A stretch of 33,243 bases of DNA from Sphingomonas sp. GM_Shp_1 (GCF_026540895.1 NZ_JALNUR010000034.1:1-33243), one strand, 5' to 3'. Counted from the first letter of the stretch, positions 23,894 to 31,965 are shown. Program-made: numbers and translations. The notes: generated by a model from the sequence alone, not told the origin.

Positions 23894-24388
23894 ATGAGCG
23901 GGATCAGGGAGCCCATGCCCGCCCAGTCCGTCACGGCGGCGGCGGGCGCGGTGCGCGCGCTGTTGCGACTGGAAGAAGGGAATGAGGCGGCGCTGGTGGA
24001 GCGCGTCGCGGGCGTCGCGCTGGGGCTGGCCGAATCCTTTTGCGGGCAGATGCTGATTCAGCGGATCGTCGAGGAACCGGTGCCAGGTGCACTGGCGTGG
24101 CAGGCGCTGTCGGCGACGCCGGTCGTCGCGATACTGTCCGGCGGCGTGGGCGAGATCGACCGCGACGGGCGCGGCTGGGTCCGGGCGGGGGAGGCGGTGA
24201 CGGTGCGGTATCGCGCGGGGCTCGCCGAGGGCTGGGCGGGCCTGCCGCCCGAAATCGCGCATGGCGTGGCGATCATGGGCGCGCATCTGTTCGACAATCG
24301 CGATGCCGCCGTGGCGCCGCCCGCCGCCGTCGCGGCCCTGTGGCGGCCCTGGCGGCGGATGCGGCTCGACGCGCCGAGGCGGGCATGA
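23894..24388 (+). CDS. GTA head-tail connector (gp6-like)
   Basis: A 164-residue protein in the position of the gp6/HK97-type connector that forms a ring under the portal. Its N-terminal half is helical (AAAGAVRALLRLEEGNEAALVERVAGVALGLAE, read in parts), then FCGQMLIQRIVEE leads into a beta region. The C-terminal segment PPEIAHGVAIMGAHLFDNRD matches the helical end of phage DNA-packaging/connector proteins. AGGAG at 23881-23885 is 8 nt before the ATG, giving the gene its own strong ribosome site after the preceding gap. The stop overlaps the gp8 start. RcGTA carries a gp7 between gp6 and gp8; none is present here. Confidence 0.82.
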   Translation: MSGIREPMPAQSVTAAAGAVRALLRLEEGNEAALVERVAGVALGLAESFCGQMLIQRIVEEPVPGALAWQALSATPVVAILSGGVGEIDRDGRGWVRAGEAVTVRYRAGLAEGWAGLPPEIAHGVAIMGAHLFDNRDAAVAPPAAVAALWRPWRRMRLDAPRRA

Positions 24389-24774
24389 CCGCGCGGGAGG
24401 CCTTGCGGGCCGGGCTGTTGGCGGCCTTGCGCGCCGCGTTGCAGCCGCTGGCGGTGACGGTGTTCGACGCCGTGCCGGTCCGGGCCAGCGTGCCGCAGGC
24501 GGTGCTGGGCGAGCCGGGCGAGAGCGACTGGGGCGCGGCGGGGATCGAGGGGCGCGAACTGCGCGTGGCCGTCACGCTGACCGACGAGGGCGAACGGCCC
24601 CTTCGGCTGCGCGCCGCGATGCAGGCGGTGGAGGGAATCACGCTGTCGGCTGCGCTGGCCGATGGCTGGCAGGTGGCGGGGTGGGCCGTGACGGCGACCC
24701 GCATGGTGAAGACGGGCGCACGCTGGACGGCGAGCGTCGAGTGGCGCGCGCGGTTGTGGCGCGTGGGGCAATAG
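24385..24774 (+). CDS. GTA DUF3168 family protein (gp8-like, tail terminator/completion)
   Basis: A 129-residue protein of the DUF3168 type. The N-terminal helix REALRAGLLAALRAAL is followed by VFDAVPVRASVPQAVLGEP, a strand-turn typical of DUF3168 (FDxVP...PYVxxGE). A central strand VAVTLTDEGERPLRLRAAMQ is followed by DGWQVAGWAVTATRMVKTG and a C-terminal strand SVEWRARLW. In RcGTA gp8 acts at the head-tail junction or tail end, where a ring stops tail polymerisation. The ATGA overlap with gp6 implies translational coupling, and the gap to gp9 is 12 nt. Confidence 0.85.
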   Translation: MTAREALRAGLLAALRAALQPLAVTVFDAVPVRASVPQAVLGEPGESDWGAAGIEGRELRVAVTLTDEGERPLRLRAAMQAVEGITLSAALADGWQVAGWAVTATRMVKTGARWTASVEWRARLWRVGQ

Positions 24775-24786
24775 GGGGAAACGGGC

Positions 24787-25194
24787 ATGGCAATCGAAAA
24801 GGGAAGCGCCTTTCTGCTCAAGATCGGCGACGGGGCGGAACCGCCTGCCTTCGCCACCATGGCGGGGCTGCGCACGACGCAACTGTCGATCAATGGCGAG
24901 ACGGTGGTGGTGACGAGCAAGGATTCGGGCGGCTGGCGCGAGCTGCTGTCCGGCGCGGGCGTGCGGCATGTCAGCGTCGCGGGTGCGGGCGTCTTCACCG
25001 GATCGGCGGCGGAGGCACGGATGCGCGGCCATGCGCTGGCGGGCACCATCGAGACCTATCGGTTGAGCTTCGAGAGCGGCGGGTCGATGACCGGGCGGTT
25101 CCTGGTCACGCGCCTCGATTACAGCGGCGATTTCGGCGGCGAGCGGACCTACACGCTGGCCCTGGAAAGCTCCGGCGCGGTGGTGGCGGCATGA
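24787..25194 (+). CDS. GTA major tail (tube) protein (gp9-like)
   Basis: A 135-residue tail tube subunit of the phage major tail protein/TP901-1 type, which stacks as rings to form the DNA channel. MAIEKGSAFLLKIGDG, ATMAGLRTTQLSING and ETVVVTSKDSGGWRELLSGA are the family's N-terminal strands. HVSVAGAGVFTGSAAEARM, SGGSMTGRFLVTRLDYSGDF and YTLALESSGAV complete the beta-sandwich. GGGGGAAAC precedes the ATG. The stop overlaps the gp10 start as ATGA. As a structural protein it should be made in multiple copies, yet it shares its transcript with the low-copy gp10 genes. Confidence 0.9.
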   Translation: MAIEKGSAFLLKIGDGAEPPAFATMAGLRTTQLSINGETVVVTSKDSGGWRELLSGAGVRHVSVAGAGVFTGSAAEARMRGHALAGTIETYRLSFESGGSMTGRFLVTRLDYSGDFGGERTYTLALESSGAVVAA

Positions 25195-25505
25195 GCGCGG
25201 CGGCGAACCCGGTGCGGGGCGAGGCGGCGCTGCGTGTGGGCGGTGCGGAACTGGTCGTGCGGCCGAGCTTCCAGGCGCTGGTCGCGGCGGAGGGCGAGCT
25301 GGGCCCGCTGTTCGAACTGGTCGAGCGGGCGGGCGAGGGCAAGCTGTCGCTGGGCGAGGCGGCGGCGCTGATCTGGCATTGCCTGCGCGAGGTGCCAGAG
25401 GGGTTGAGCCGCGAGCAGTTGGGCGAGGCGTTGGTGGAACTGGGGCTGGCGACGCTGGCGCCCGTGCTGCGGCAATTGCTGCGCCAGATATTGGGCGGGA
25501 AATGA
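25191..25505 (+). CDS. GTA gp10 family tail assembly protein
   Basis: A 104-residue protein of the GTA gp10/phage tail-tube chaperone kind. GEAALRVGGAELVVRPSFQA is followed by a helical core LVAAEGELGPLFELVERAGE and GEAAALIWHCLREVPEGLSREQ, typical of small assembly chaperones that bind the tape measure protein. It overlaps gp9 upstream and the gp10.1-like gene downstream by 4 nt each. In siphophages two such overlapping genes (G/GT type) precede the tape measure gene, and the same logic appears here without a frameshift. Confidence 0.85.
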   Translation: MSAAANPVRGEAALRVGGAELVVRPSFQALVAAEGELGPLFELVERAGEGKLSLGEAAALIWHCLREVPEGLSREQLGEALVELGLATLAPVLRQLLRQILGGK

Positions 25506-25696
25506 CCTTTGCCGAGGAGGCGGGGCGGCTGGCAGGGATGGCGGGCGCGGTGCTGGGCTGGTCGCCCGACCGCTTCTGGCGCGCCACGCCCGCCGAGCTT
25601 CGGGCGGTGGTGACGGCGATGATGGGGCCGACCGGGGGCGATCCGCCCTCGGCCGCCACGCTCGCCCGGTTGCGGGAGATGTATCCGGATGGATGA
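25502..25696 (+). CDS. Small GTA tail assembly chaperone (gp10.1 / rcc01693 type)
   Basis: A 64-residue protein. FAEEAGRLAGMAGAVLGWSP and DRFWRATPAELRAVV are the hallmark of the small phage tail assembly chaperone found between gp10 and the tape measure gene in alphaproteobacterial GTAs. The ATG overlaps the gp10 stop as ATGA, and its 3' end overlaps the tape measure start by 8 nt. Such proteins likely shield the tape measure protein before tube assembly. Confidence 0.85.
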   Translation: MTFAEEAGRLAGMAGAVLGWSPDRFWRATPAELRAVVTAMMGPTGGDPPSAATLARLREMYPDG

Positions 25697-26225
25697 GCAG
25701 GACTTTGCACCCCGCATCGACATGCGGGGCTTCGCCGCCGACATGGCCGCGATGCGTGCCGATCTGTCGCGCGGTCTGGGCGATGCGGCCGAGATCGGCG
25801 CGCGGACGGTCGAGGGGGCGCTGCTGCGCGCGGCGCGGACCGGCAAATTTGGCTTCGAGGAACTGAAGGCGACCGCCTTGTCGGTGCTCGACCAGATCGC
25901 ACGGGCAGCGTTGCGACAGGGCATGGGGGCCATGAAGGACGGCGCGGGGATGCTCGACCTGTTGAGCGGTCTGAGCGGCTTGCCCGGCCGGGCGACGGGG
26001 GGACCGGTATCGCCCGACCGGCCCTATCTGGTCGGCGAGCGCGGCCCCGAACTCTTCGTGCCGACCAGCAGCGGACGGGTGGAGACACTGCGCCCCGGCG
26101 GTTCGCCGCGCGATGTGCGGGTGGCGATCACGATCAACGCCGGGCCGGGCGAGGCGGGGGGCGTGTTGCAACGCTCCAGTCGCCAGGTGGCGCGGGCGGT
26201 CCGGGCCGCTCTGGCGGAGGATTGA
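25689..26225 (+). CDS. GTA tail tape measure protein (gp11-like), short
   Basis: A 178-residue protein that would set tail length. Residues 1-85 are helical (RGFAADMAAMRADLSRGLGD, VEGALLRAARTGKFGFEEL, LSVLDQIARAAL). The C-terminal part carries the signature of tape-measure ends: RATGGPVSPDRPYLVGERGP followed by ELFVPTSSGRVE. Siphophage tape measures run to many hundreds of residues; a length under 200 is normal for RcGTA-like short tails. The start overlaps the preceding gene by 8 nt. The gene is followed by a 172-nt gap filled by a large inverted repeat, which splits the tail operon before gp12. Confidence 0.87.
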   Translation: MDEQDFAPRIDMRGFAADMAAMRADLSRGLGDAAEIGARTVEGALLRAARTGKFGFEELKATALSVLDQIARAALRQGMGAMKDGAGMLDLLSGLSGLPGRATGGPVSPDRPYLVGERGPELFVPTSSGRVETLRPGGSPRDVRVAITINAGPGEAGGVLQRSSRQVARAVRAALAED

Positions 26226-26236
26226 GGGCGGGCATG

Positions 26237-26366
26237 CCCCTCCACCACGCCCTGCGGGCGCGGTCCCCCTCCCCATCGGAGATGGGGAGGATTTGGGAAA
26301 CGCTATTCCTCCCCACGCTCGGCTTGGGGAGGGGGACCGCCGGGCGTCAGCCCGTTGGTGGAGGGG
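26237..26366. repeat. Large inverted repeat (CCCCTCCACCA family) inside the GTA cluster
   Basis: Left arm about 26237-26274 (opens CCCCTCCACCACGCCCTGCG) and right arm about 26325-26366 (closes GGTGGAGGGG) are imperfect reverse complements, each with a GGTCCCCCTCCCC-type core. Two nested hairpins, TCCCCATC-GGA-GATGGGGA and a CCTCCCC..GGGGAGG pair, lie inside. It shares its motifs with 6007-6124. It sits between the tape measure stop and the gp12 start, leaving only the ribosome site of gp12 outside. Confidence 0.65.
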
Positions 26367-26397
26367 CGGGAGCCTCGACATCTGGGAGACGAACCCC

Positions 26398-28668
26398 ATG
26401 CAATACTGCCTGCACAGCGAACGCCGGGACCAGCGGAGCGATATGCTGACCCGCTTCGACCCGCGCTATTGGACGGTCGATTTCCCGCGCCCGATGATGG
26501 CGTCGGTGGTCGCGACCGCGCCCGATGCCTTGCGCGTCGATACGGTCTTCTACCGCGCCGACGATCTGGCCGGGCTGATCTGGGAGTCGGCGGATCGGCA
26601 CGACCATCCGCTGCTGCGCTATGACACGGTGCGCGACTATCGCGACTGCCGGTTGCGGTTCCGCTGGCGCTCCGGAGGGATCAAGCCGCTCGACGCGGTG
26701 CACGGCCCGACCCTGACGATCGAGGGACGCGATGCGCAAGGGCGGCCCCGTGACTGGTATGTCAGGCTGTGGAATTACGCGACCGGGACGCCGGAGGATG
26801 CGGAGATCGTCATCGACTTCGCGACGCTGGCGGGTGGGTTCAAATTCCCCGAGGATCGCGATCCCGTCTGGGCGGGGGATGTCGACCGCATGTTCATCTC
26901 GCTGGTCGCCCCCGGTTACGACGCGCGTACGGGATTTCTGGCGGAGACGCAGGAAGGCTGGGTCGAGATGACCGGCATCGCCTGTGACGGGCCGGGTTCG
27001 GTGATCGGGGTCTGCGCGGCGGTGCTGCCCGAGCAGGGCTTCGGGATCGCGAGCGGTTATGACGACAGCTATCACCTGACGCCGCAGCGTTTGCTGCGCA
27101 ACATGCTGCACCTCGGCTATCGGGGGAGCATCGTCCATTATGTCGGCATGAGCCATTATTTCCGGCTCGAACGCAGCGGCGACGGGCTCTACGCCGGCCT
27201 GGCTGGAGGGGCGCTCAACACCGCCTGCGCCGCCTGGCATCGCGCTTTGGCGGGCGAGGCGAAGGCGCTGGGCTATGGCCTGATCTGGTCGCTCTCCTAT
27301 GAGCTGTTCGATGCGCATTGCTGGGGCGACTGGAAACAGCGCTCGGCGGATGGTGCCCCCGCCCTGACCGGCTGGGAGCCGCCCTCGACCTTGCTCAGCC
27401 CGGCGCATGCGGGGGCGATGGCCTATCTCCAGGCGGTCGCGCGGGCCTTTCTCGCCATCGGCCAGGCGGCGGGGCTGGCGCCGCAATTCCAGGTCGGCGA
27501 GCCCTGGTGGTGGGTGCGTCCCTCCGACGGTGCGCCGTGCCTCTACGATGCGGCGGCGGTGGCGGCCTTCGCGCCGGTGCCGATGGCGACCATGGCCGGC
27601 GCGAAAAGCCAGGCGCAGCGCGATACGCTCGACCGGGCAGGCGCGTGTCTGGCGGCATCGACGGCGGCTTTGTGCGCAGCGGCCAAGGCGGCCGCACCGG
27701 GCTGTGTCACCCATTTGCTCACCTATCTGCCGACCGTGCTCGATCCGCTCGCGCCCGAGGCTAGCCGCGCCAACATGCCGGTCGGCTGGGCGAGCCCGGC
27801 CTTCGATGTGTTGCAATTGGAGGATTATGACTGGGTGACGGCGGGCGACACCGCCTCGACCCGCAAGGGCGTGGCGCTGGCCGAGGCGCGGCTCGGCTAT
27901 CCGCCTACGCGCCAGCATTATCTGGCGGGCTTCGTGCTGCGCGCCGACCAGCGGGAGCAATGGAGCCGCATCGCCGACGCGGCGCAGGTCGCGCGCGAGC
28001 GGGGCGTCGCCGCGACGTATCTATGGGCGATGCCGCAGGTGATGCGCGACGGCTTTGTGTGTTGGGAGGGGGAAGACGATATGCAGGCTTTCGACGATAT
28101 ACTCTTCCCCCTGGCGCTGGGGCGCGAGGCGGAGGTGACGCCGGGTTTCTCCACCGCCATCCTGACCGGCGCGGGCGGACGCGAGGCGCGTAATGCGAGT
28201 TGGGCGGAGGCGCGGACGACCTATGATGTCGGGCCCGGCATCCGCTCGGCGGAGGATATCGCCGCGCTGCTGGGCTTCTTCCGCGCGCGGATGGGCCCGG
28301 CGCGGGGGTTCCGCCTGCGCGATCCGTTCGACAGTGTCGGCATGGACGAGGCGTTGGGCACCGGCGACGGCACCACGCGCCGGTTCGCGCTGGTCCGCCA
28401 TTATGGCGACCAGTCGCGGCGCATCACCCGGCCGGTGGGGGGCAGCGTCTCGGTCAAGGTCGCGGGACAGGGCGTGACCGGCTTCGTCGTGGAGCCGGGC
28501 GGCTGGCTGCTGCTCGACACCGCGCCCGCCGCCGGAGCACCGATCACCGCCAGCTTTACCTTCGACGTGCCCGTGCGCTTTGCCGAGGACCGGCTGAGCG
28601 CGACGCTGGCCGGGTTCCGCGCGGGCGCGGCCCCGTCGGTGCCGTTGGTCGAGGTGCGGGAGGCATGA
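26398..28668 (+). CDS. GTA distal tail protein: TIM-barrel-like N-terminus fused to DUF2460 (gp12)
   Basis: A 756-residue fusion. The C-terminal 190 residues are DUF2460/gp12: TPGFSTAILTGAGGREARNA, SWAEARTTYDVGPG, LLGFFRARMGPARGFRLRDP and a terminal beta-domain. DUF2460 builds the distal tail ring. Residues 1-230 look like a beta-sandwich (RFDPRYWTVDFPRPMM at the start). Residues 235-560 look like a TIM barrel: GSIVHYVGMSHYFRL, ALGYGLIWSLSYELF, FQVGEPWWWVR (Glu368), VLQLEDYDWVT (Glu475), ATYLWAMPQVMRDGFVCWEG. The two acidic residues could be a glycosidase pair or relics. RcGTA gp12 is only about 200 residues and there the TIM domain is in gp15. The ATG at 26398 has GGGAG 9 nt upstream; a longer frame only overlaps the tape measure gene. 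Confidence 0.87.
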   Translation: MQYCLHSERRDQRSDMLTRFDPRYWTVDFPRPMMASVVATAPDALRVDTVFYRADDLAGLIWESADRHDHPLLRYDTVRDYRDCRLRFRWRSGGIKPLDAVHGPTLTIEGRDAQGRPRDWYVRLWNYATGTPEDAEIVIDFATLAGGFKFPEDRDPVWAGDVDRMFISLVAPGYDARTGFLAETQEGWVEMTGIACDGPGSVIGVCAAVLPEQGFGIASGYDDSYHLTPQRLLRNMLHLGYRGSIVHYVGMSHYFRLERSGDGLYAGLAGGALNTACAAWHRALAGEAKALGYGLIWSLSYELFDAHCWGDWKQRSADGAPALTGWEPPSTLLSPAHAGAMAYLQAVARAFLAIGQAAGLAPQFQVGEPWWWVRPSDGAPCLYDAAAVAAFAPVPMATMAGAKSQAQRDTLDRAGACLAASTAALCAAAKAAAPGCVTHLLTYLPTVLDPLAPEASRANMPVGWASPAFDVLQLEDYDWVTAGDTASTRKGVALAEARLGYPPTRQHYLAGFVLRADQREQWSRIADAAQVARERGVAATYLWAMPQVMRDGFVCWEGEDDMQAFDDILFPLALGREAEVTPGFSTAILTGAGGREARNASWAEARTTYDVGPGIRSAEDIAALLGFFRARMGPARGFRLRDPFDSVGMDEALGTGDGTTRRFALVRHYGDQSRRITRPVGGSVSVKVAGQGVTGFVVEPGGWLLLDTAPAAGAPITASFTFDVPVRFAEDRLSATLAGFRAGAAPSVPLVEVREA

Positions 28669-29471
28669 GCGCCGACACGCTGACCACCCGCGTCCTGTGC
28701 TGGCGGATCGAGCGGCGCGACGGGGTGACGATCGGGCTGACCGGGCATGACCATGATCTGTGGATCGACGGCGTGCGCTACCGCGCCGCGCCGGGCCTGA
28801 TGCCGAGTGCGATCCTGCGCGGCGATGCGCTGGACCCCGACATGATGGAGGCGACGGGCGCGCTGACCAGTGCCGCGATCGCCGAGCGGGACTTGCTGGC
28901 CGGTCGCTGGGACGGGGCGAGCGTCGCGGCGATCGCGGTCGACTGGACCGGCGGGGCCGCGCCCGTGCCGCTGGGGCAGGGGGTGATCGGCGCGGTGCAA
29001 CTGGGCGATGGGGGCTTCACCGCCGAACTGCGCGGCATGGGCGCGCTGCTCGATCAGCCGGTGGCGGAGGAGACCTCGCCCGACTGCCGCGCCTCGCTGG
29101 GCGACCGGCGGTGCCGGGTGGCGATGGCGGGGCGGCGGCGCTTCGCGCACGTCGCGGCCTGGGACGGCGAAGTGATGCTGACCCTCGACACCGTCGAGCC
29201 GGTCGCCAATGCCTATGGACAGGGGCGGCTGATCTGGTTCGGCGGGGCCAATACCGGGTTGGAGAGCGCGGTCGCGCGGTCGGAGGGGAACCGGCTTTGG
29301 CTCTCCGCCCCGCCCGCCTTCGCCATCGAGGGCACGCCGCTGATCGAACTGGTCGAGGGGTGCGACAAGCGGCTGGAGACCTGCCTGTCGCGCTTCGCCA
29401 ATGTCGTGAATTTCCGGGGCGAGCCGTTCCTGCCCGGCATCGACCTGCTCACCCGCTACCCCGGCGCATGA
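28665..29471 (+). CDS. GTA baseplate hub protein, DUF2163 (gp13-like)
   Basis: A 268-residue DUF2163 protein. The N-terminus CWRIERRDGVTIGLTGHDHD and MPSAILRGDALDPDMMEATG are diagnostic, and the end CDKRLETCLSRFANVVNFRG then PFLPGID is the most conserved stretch. Four cysteines stand at 141, 150, 233 and 240 (PDCRASLGDRRC and CDKRLETC), the arrangement of lambda gpL-like hub proteins that hold a [4Fe-4S] cluster; cluster binding here is inference. It would form the trimeric hub joining gp12 to gp15. It overlaps gp12 and gp14 through ATGA junctions, so the three are coupled. Confidence 0.9.
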   Translation: MSADTLTTRVLCWRIERRDGVTIGLTGHDHDLWIDGVRYRAAPGLMPSAILRGDALDPDMMEATGALTSAAIAERDLLAGRWDGASVAAIAVDWTGGAAPVPLGQGVIGAVQLGDGGFTAELRGMGALLDQPVAEETSPDCRASLGDRRCRVAMAGRRRFAHVAAWDGEVMLTLDTVEPVANAYGQGRLIWFGGANTGLESAVARSEGNRLWLSAPPAFAIEGTPLIELVEGCDKRLETCLSRFANVVNFRGEPFLPGIDLLTRYPGA

Positions 29472-29836
29472 GGGGCGTGGAGGCGGCGGCGCGGGCGCTG
29501 GTCGGCGTGCGGTTCCGACTGCATGGGCGCGATTCCGTGCATGGCCTCGATTGCGTCGGGCTGGTCGCGGCGGCGACCGGGCGGGAAGCGCCGACCGGCT
29601 ATGGCTGGCGAAGCGGGGATGCGGGGCGGGTGGCGGCGCTGCTCGATGCGCAGTTCCTGCGGGGAGAGGATGAACCCGGCGCGGTGATGCTGCTGCGGGC
29701 CGGGCCTGGGCAACTGCACCTGGCGATCCGGGTCAGCGACGGGATCGTCCATGCCGATGCGGGGCTTCGCCGCGTCGCCTGGCGACCGGGTGCGCCGCCC
29801 TGGCCGGTGCTGGGCTATTGGAAGGGGGAGGGATAA
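29468..29836 (+). CDS. GTA NlpC/P60-type cell-wall peptidase (gp14-like)
   Basis: A 122-residue peptidoglycan peptidase that would sit in the baseplate and open the recipient cell wall. The NlpC/P60 nucleophile is Cys29 in GLDCVGLVAAA, the general base His84 in QLHLAIRV, and the third polar residue is probably His95 in IVHADAG. The segment PGAVMLLRAGPGQLHLAI matches the family's central strands. The length equals the catalytic domain alone, with no extra anchoring. The ATG overlaps the gp13 stop (ATGA), and the TAA overlaps the gp15 ATG (TAATG). It is the only visible wall-active enzyme in the GTA cluster apart from the possible glycosidase fold in gp12. Confidence 0.9.
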   Translation: MRGVEAAARALVGVRFRLHGRDSVHGLDCVGLVAAATGREAPTGYGWRSGDAGRVAALLDAQFLRGEDEPGAVMLLRAGPGQLHLAIRVSDGIVHADAGLRRVAWRPGAPPWPVLGYWKGEG

Positions 29837-31965
29837 TGGCGACCTTGGTCTTGGGCACGGTGGGCCGTGCGCTGCTGGGGCCGGTGGGCGGCGCGATCGG
29901 CGCGCTGATCGGCAACCGGGTGGATCATGCCGTGCTGGGCTCGCCCCGGCGGCAGGGGCCGCGCCTGGCCGAGCTGTCGGTGCAGACCTCCAGCTACGGC
30001 ACGCAGATGCCCGCCATCTTCGGCACGATGCGCGTGGCGGGCCCCGTCATCTGGGCGACCGATCTGGTCGAGTCGCGCGGCGTCTCCGGCGGGGGCAAGG
30101 GGCGGCCGAGCACGGAAAGCTACAGCTATTCCGCCAATTTCGCGGTCGCTCTGTCGGGGCGGACGATCCGGCGGGTCGGGCGCATCTGGGCGGATGGTCG
30201 CCTGCTGCGCGGGGAAGCGGGCGACTCCAAGGTCGCGACCGGCTTTCGCCTCTACACGGGTACCGAGGACCAGCCGGTCGATCCGCTGATCGCCTCCGTC
30301 GAGGGCGCGCGTGCCTCGGCCTTTCGGGGGATAGCCTATGCGGTGTTCGAGGGGCTGGCGCTGGCCGAGTTCGGCAACCGGATTCCCCAACTCACCTTCG
30401 AGGTGGAGGCGGATGCGGCGGCCCTGTCCTGCGGCACGATCGCGCAGGCCCTCTCGCCCTGGGTGCGGGCGGGCGATGGCGGCACGATGGTCGGCGGCTT
30501 TGCGGCGAGCGGGGGAAGCGTGCGCGCGGTGCTGGCGATGCTTGCCGATATGAGCGGCGGTCAGTGGGTGGCGGAGGGACGCGGCCTGCGCCTCGCCGTG
30601 CCCGACCCCGCCGCCGTTCCCACCCTCATCCAGGATGAGGGGATGGGCGCCGAGGGACCGGGCCGACGCGGCCAGCGCGAGGTGGCGGCGGAGGCGATCC
30701 TTCCGGCGAGCGTCACCGTCGCCCATTATGATCCGGCGCGCGACTATCAGATCGGGATGCAGCGCGCGCGCCGCGCCGGCGGGGTGCGTGACGAGCGGCT
30801 GGACCTGGCCGCCGCGCTCGATGCCGCCACGGCGCGGACGCTGGCCGAGGACCGGCTGGCGCGCAAACGGGCCGAGCGGGTGCGGCGGACCGTGACGCTC
30901 GGCCCCGATGCGCTGGCCATCGCGCCCGGTGGCCTCGTCACCATCGCGGGCGAGGCGGGACGCTGGCGCGTGGTCGAGGCGGCGTGGGAGGCCATGGCCG
31001 TCCGGCTGACCTGCGTGCCGGTCGGGCATGTCGGGCCGATGCGGGCGGCGTCGCCGGGGCGGATCGCGCGGGCGGCGGACCGGACCATCGGGGCGACGCG
31101 GCTGATCGCCTTCGAAGCGCCGCCGCTGACCGACGAACTGCTGTCCACCCCGCGCCTGATCGTCATTGCGGCGGGCGGGCCGGGATGGCGGCAGGCGAAC
31201 CTCGCCTATAGCCTGGACGACGGGGCGAGTTGGACCGCGATCGGCACCACCGCGCCGCCGGGCGTGATCGGCAGCGTGACGGCGGTGACGCCGGGCGGCG
31301 GCACTACTGCGCTGATCGACCGGCGCGGCGCGTTCGTGGTGACGGTCGCGGAGGATCTGGCCGATGCCGATCCGGCGGCGATCGAGGCGGGGGCCAATCT
31401 CGCCTGGATCGGCGGCGAGCTGATCCAGTTCGCGCGGGCCGAGCCGCTGGGCGACCGACGCTGGCGATTGCGCGAGTTGCGGCGCGGCCTGCGCGGGACC
31501 GAGGCGATGATCGGGCAGGCCACGTCGGGAACCCCCTTCGCGCTGATCGCGGCGGAGTCGGTGCGGACCATCGACGTGCCGATCACCGCGCTGGGCGGTC
31601 GCGTCCGCTTCCTGGCACATGGCGTGGCGGACGGCACGGAGGGGGTGCAGGCGGTGGCGGAGGTCACCGGTCATTCGGTCCTGCCGCCCGCGCCGGTCGG
31701 ACTGTGGAGCCGCCGGGGCGCGGACGGCAGCGTCACCCTGGGCTGGACCCGGCGAAGTCGGCTCGGGTGGCGCTGGCTCGACCGGGTCGATGCGCCGCTG
31801 GGCGAGGAGGCCGAGCGCTATCGCGTCACCCTGGGCGACCGGGAGGCGATCGTCACCGCCCCCGGCTGGACCGGCACGGCGAGCATGGGGGAGCGGGTGA
31901 CGGTGCGGCAATTGGGGACCTGGGGCGCGTCGGCGCCGCTGGTCGGATTCGTGGGAGAGGATTGA
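29836..31965 (+). CDS. GTA tail fibre/hub protein (gp15-like) without TIM domain
   Basis: A 709-residue protein that would form the central tail fibre/hub. The N-terminus LGTVGRALLGPVGGAIGALI then GNRVDHAVLG, with MPAIFGTMRVAGPVIWATDL and SYSYSANFAVALSGRTIRRV, matches the start of RcGTA gp15. A phage-tail_3-type region follows (FGNRIPQLTFEVEAD, AVLAMLADMSGGQWVAEGRG, DYQIGMQRARRAGG, RRTVTLGPDALAIAPGGLVT). The C-terminus has WRLRELRRGLRGTEAMIGQA and GWTRRSRLGWRWLD. RcGTA gp15 exceeds 1200 residues and contains a TIM-barrel domain with a DNY...DWR motif that I do not find here. Start 29836 (TAATG) has GGAGGG just upstream. The protein probably contacts the recipient surface. Confidence 0.88.
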   Translation: MATLVLGTVGRALLGPVGGAIGALIGNRVDHAVLGSPRRQGPRLAELSVQTSSYGTQMPAIFGTMRVAGPVIWATDLVESRGVSGGGKGRPSTESYSYSANFAVALSGRTIRRVGRIWADGRLLRGEAGDSKVATGFRLYTGTEDQPVDPLIASVEGARASAFRGIAYAVFEGLALAEFGNRIPQLTFEVEADAAALSCGTIAQALSPWVRAGDGGTMVGGFAASGGSVRAVLAMLADMSGGQWVAEGRGLRLAVPDPAAVPTLIQDEGMGAEGPGRRGQREVAAEAILPASVTVAHYDPARDYQIGMQRARRAGGVRDERLDLAAALDAATARTLAEDRLARKRAERVRRTVTLGPDALAIAPGGLVTIAGEAGRWRVVEAAWEAMAVRLTCVPVGHVGPMRAASPGRIARAADRTIGATRLIAFEAPPLTDELLSTPRLIVIAAGGPGWRQANLAYSLDDGASWTAIGTTAPPGVIGSVTAVTPGGGTTALIDRRGAFVVTVAEDLADADPAAIEAGANLAWIGGELIQFARAEPLGDRRWRLRELRRGLRGTEAMIGQATSGTPFALIAAESVRTIDVPITALGGRVRFLAHGVADGTEGVQAVAEVTGHSVLPPAPVGLWSRRGADGSVTLGWTRRSRLGWRWLDRVDAPLGEEAERYRVTLGDREAIVTAPGWTGTASMGERVTVRQLGTWGASAPLVGFVGED

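Noticed and set aside
26113..26397. N-terminal extension of the gp12 fusion
   Set aside because: The extra codons overlap the tape measure gene and read through the intergenic inverted repeat; the ATG at 26398 has a ribosome site.
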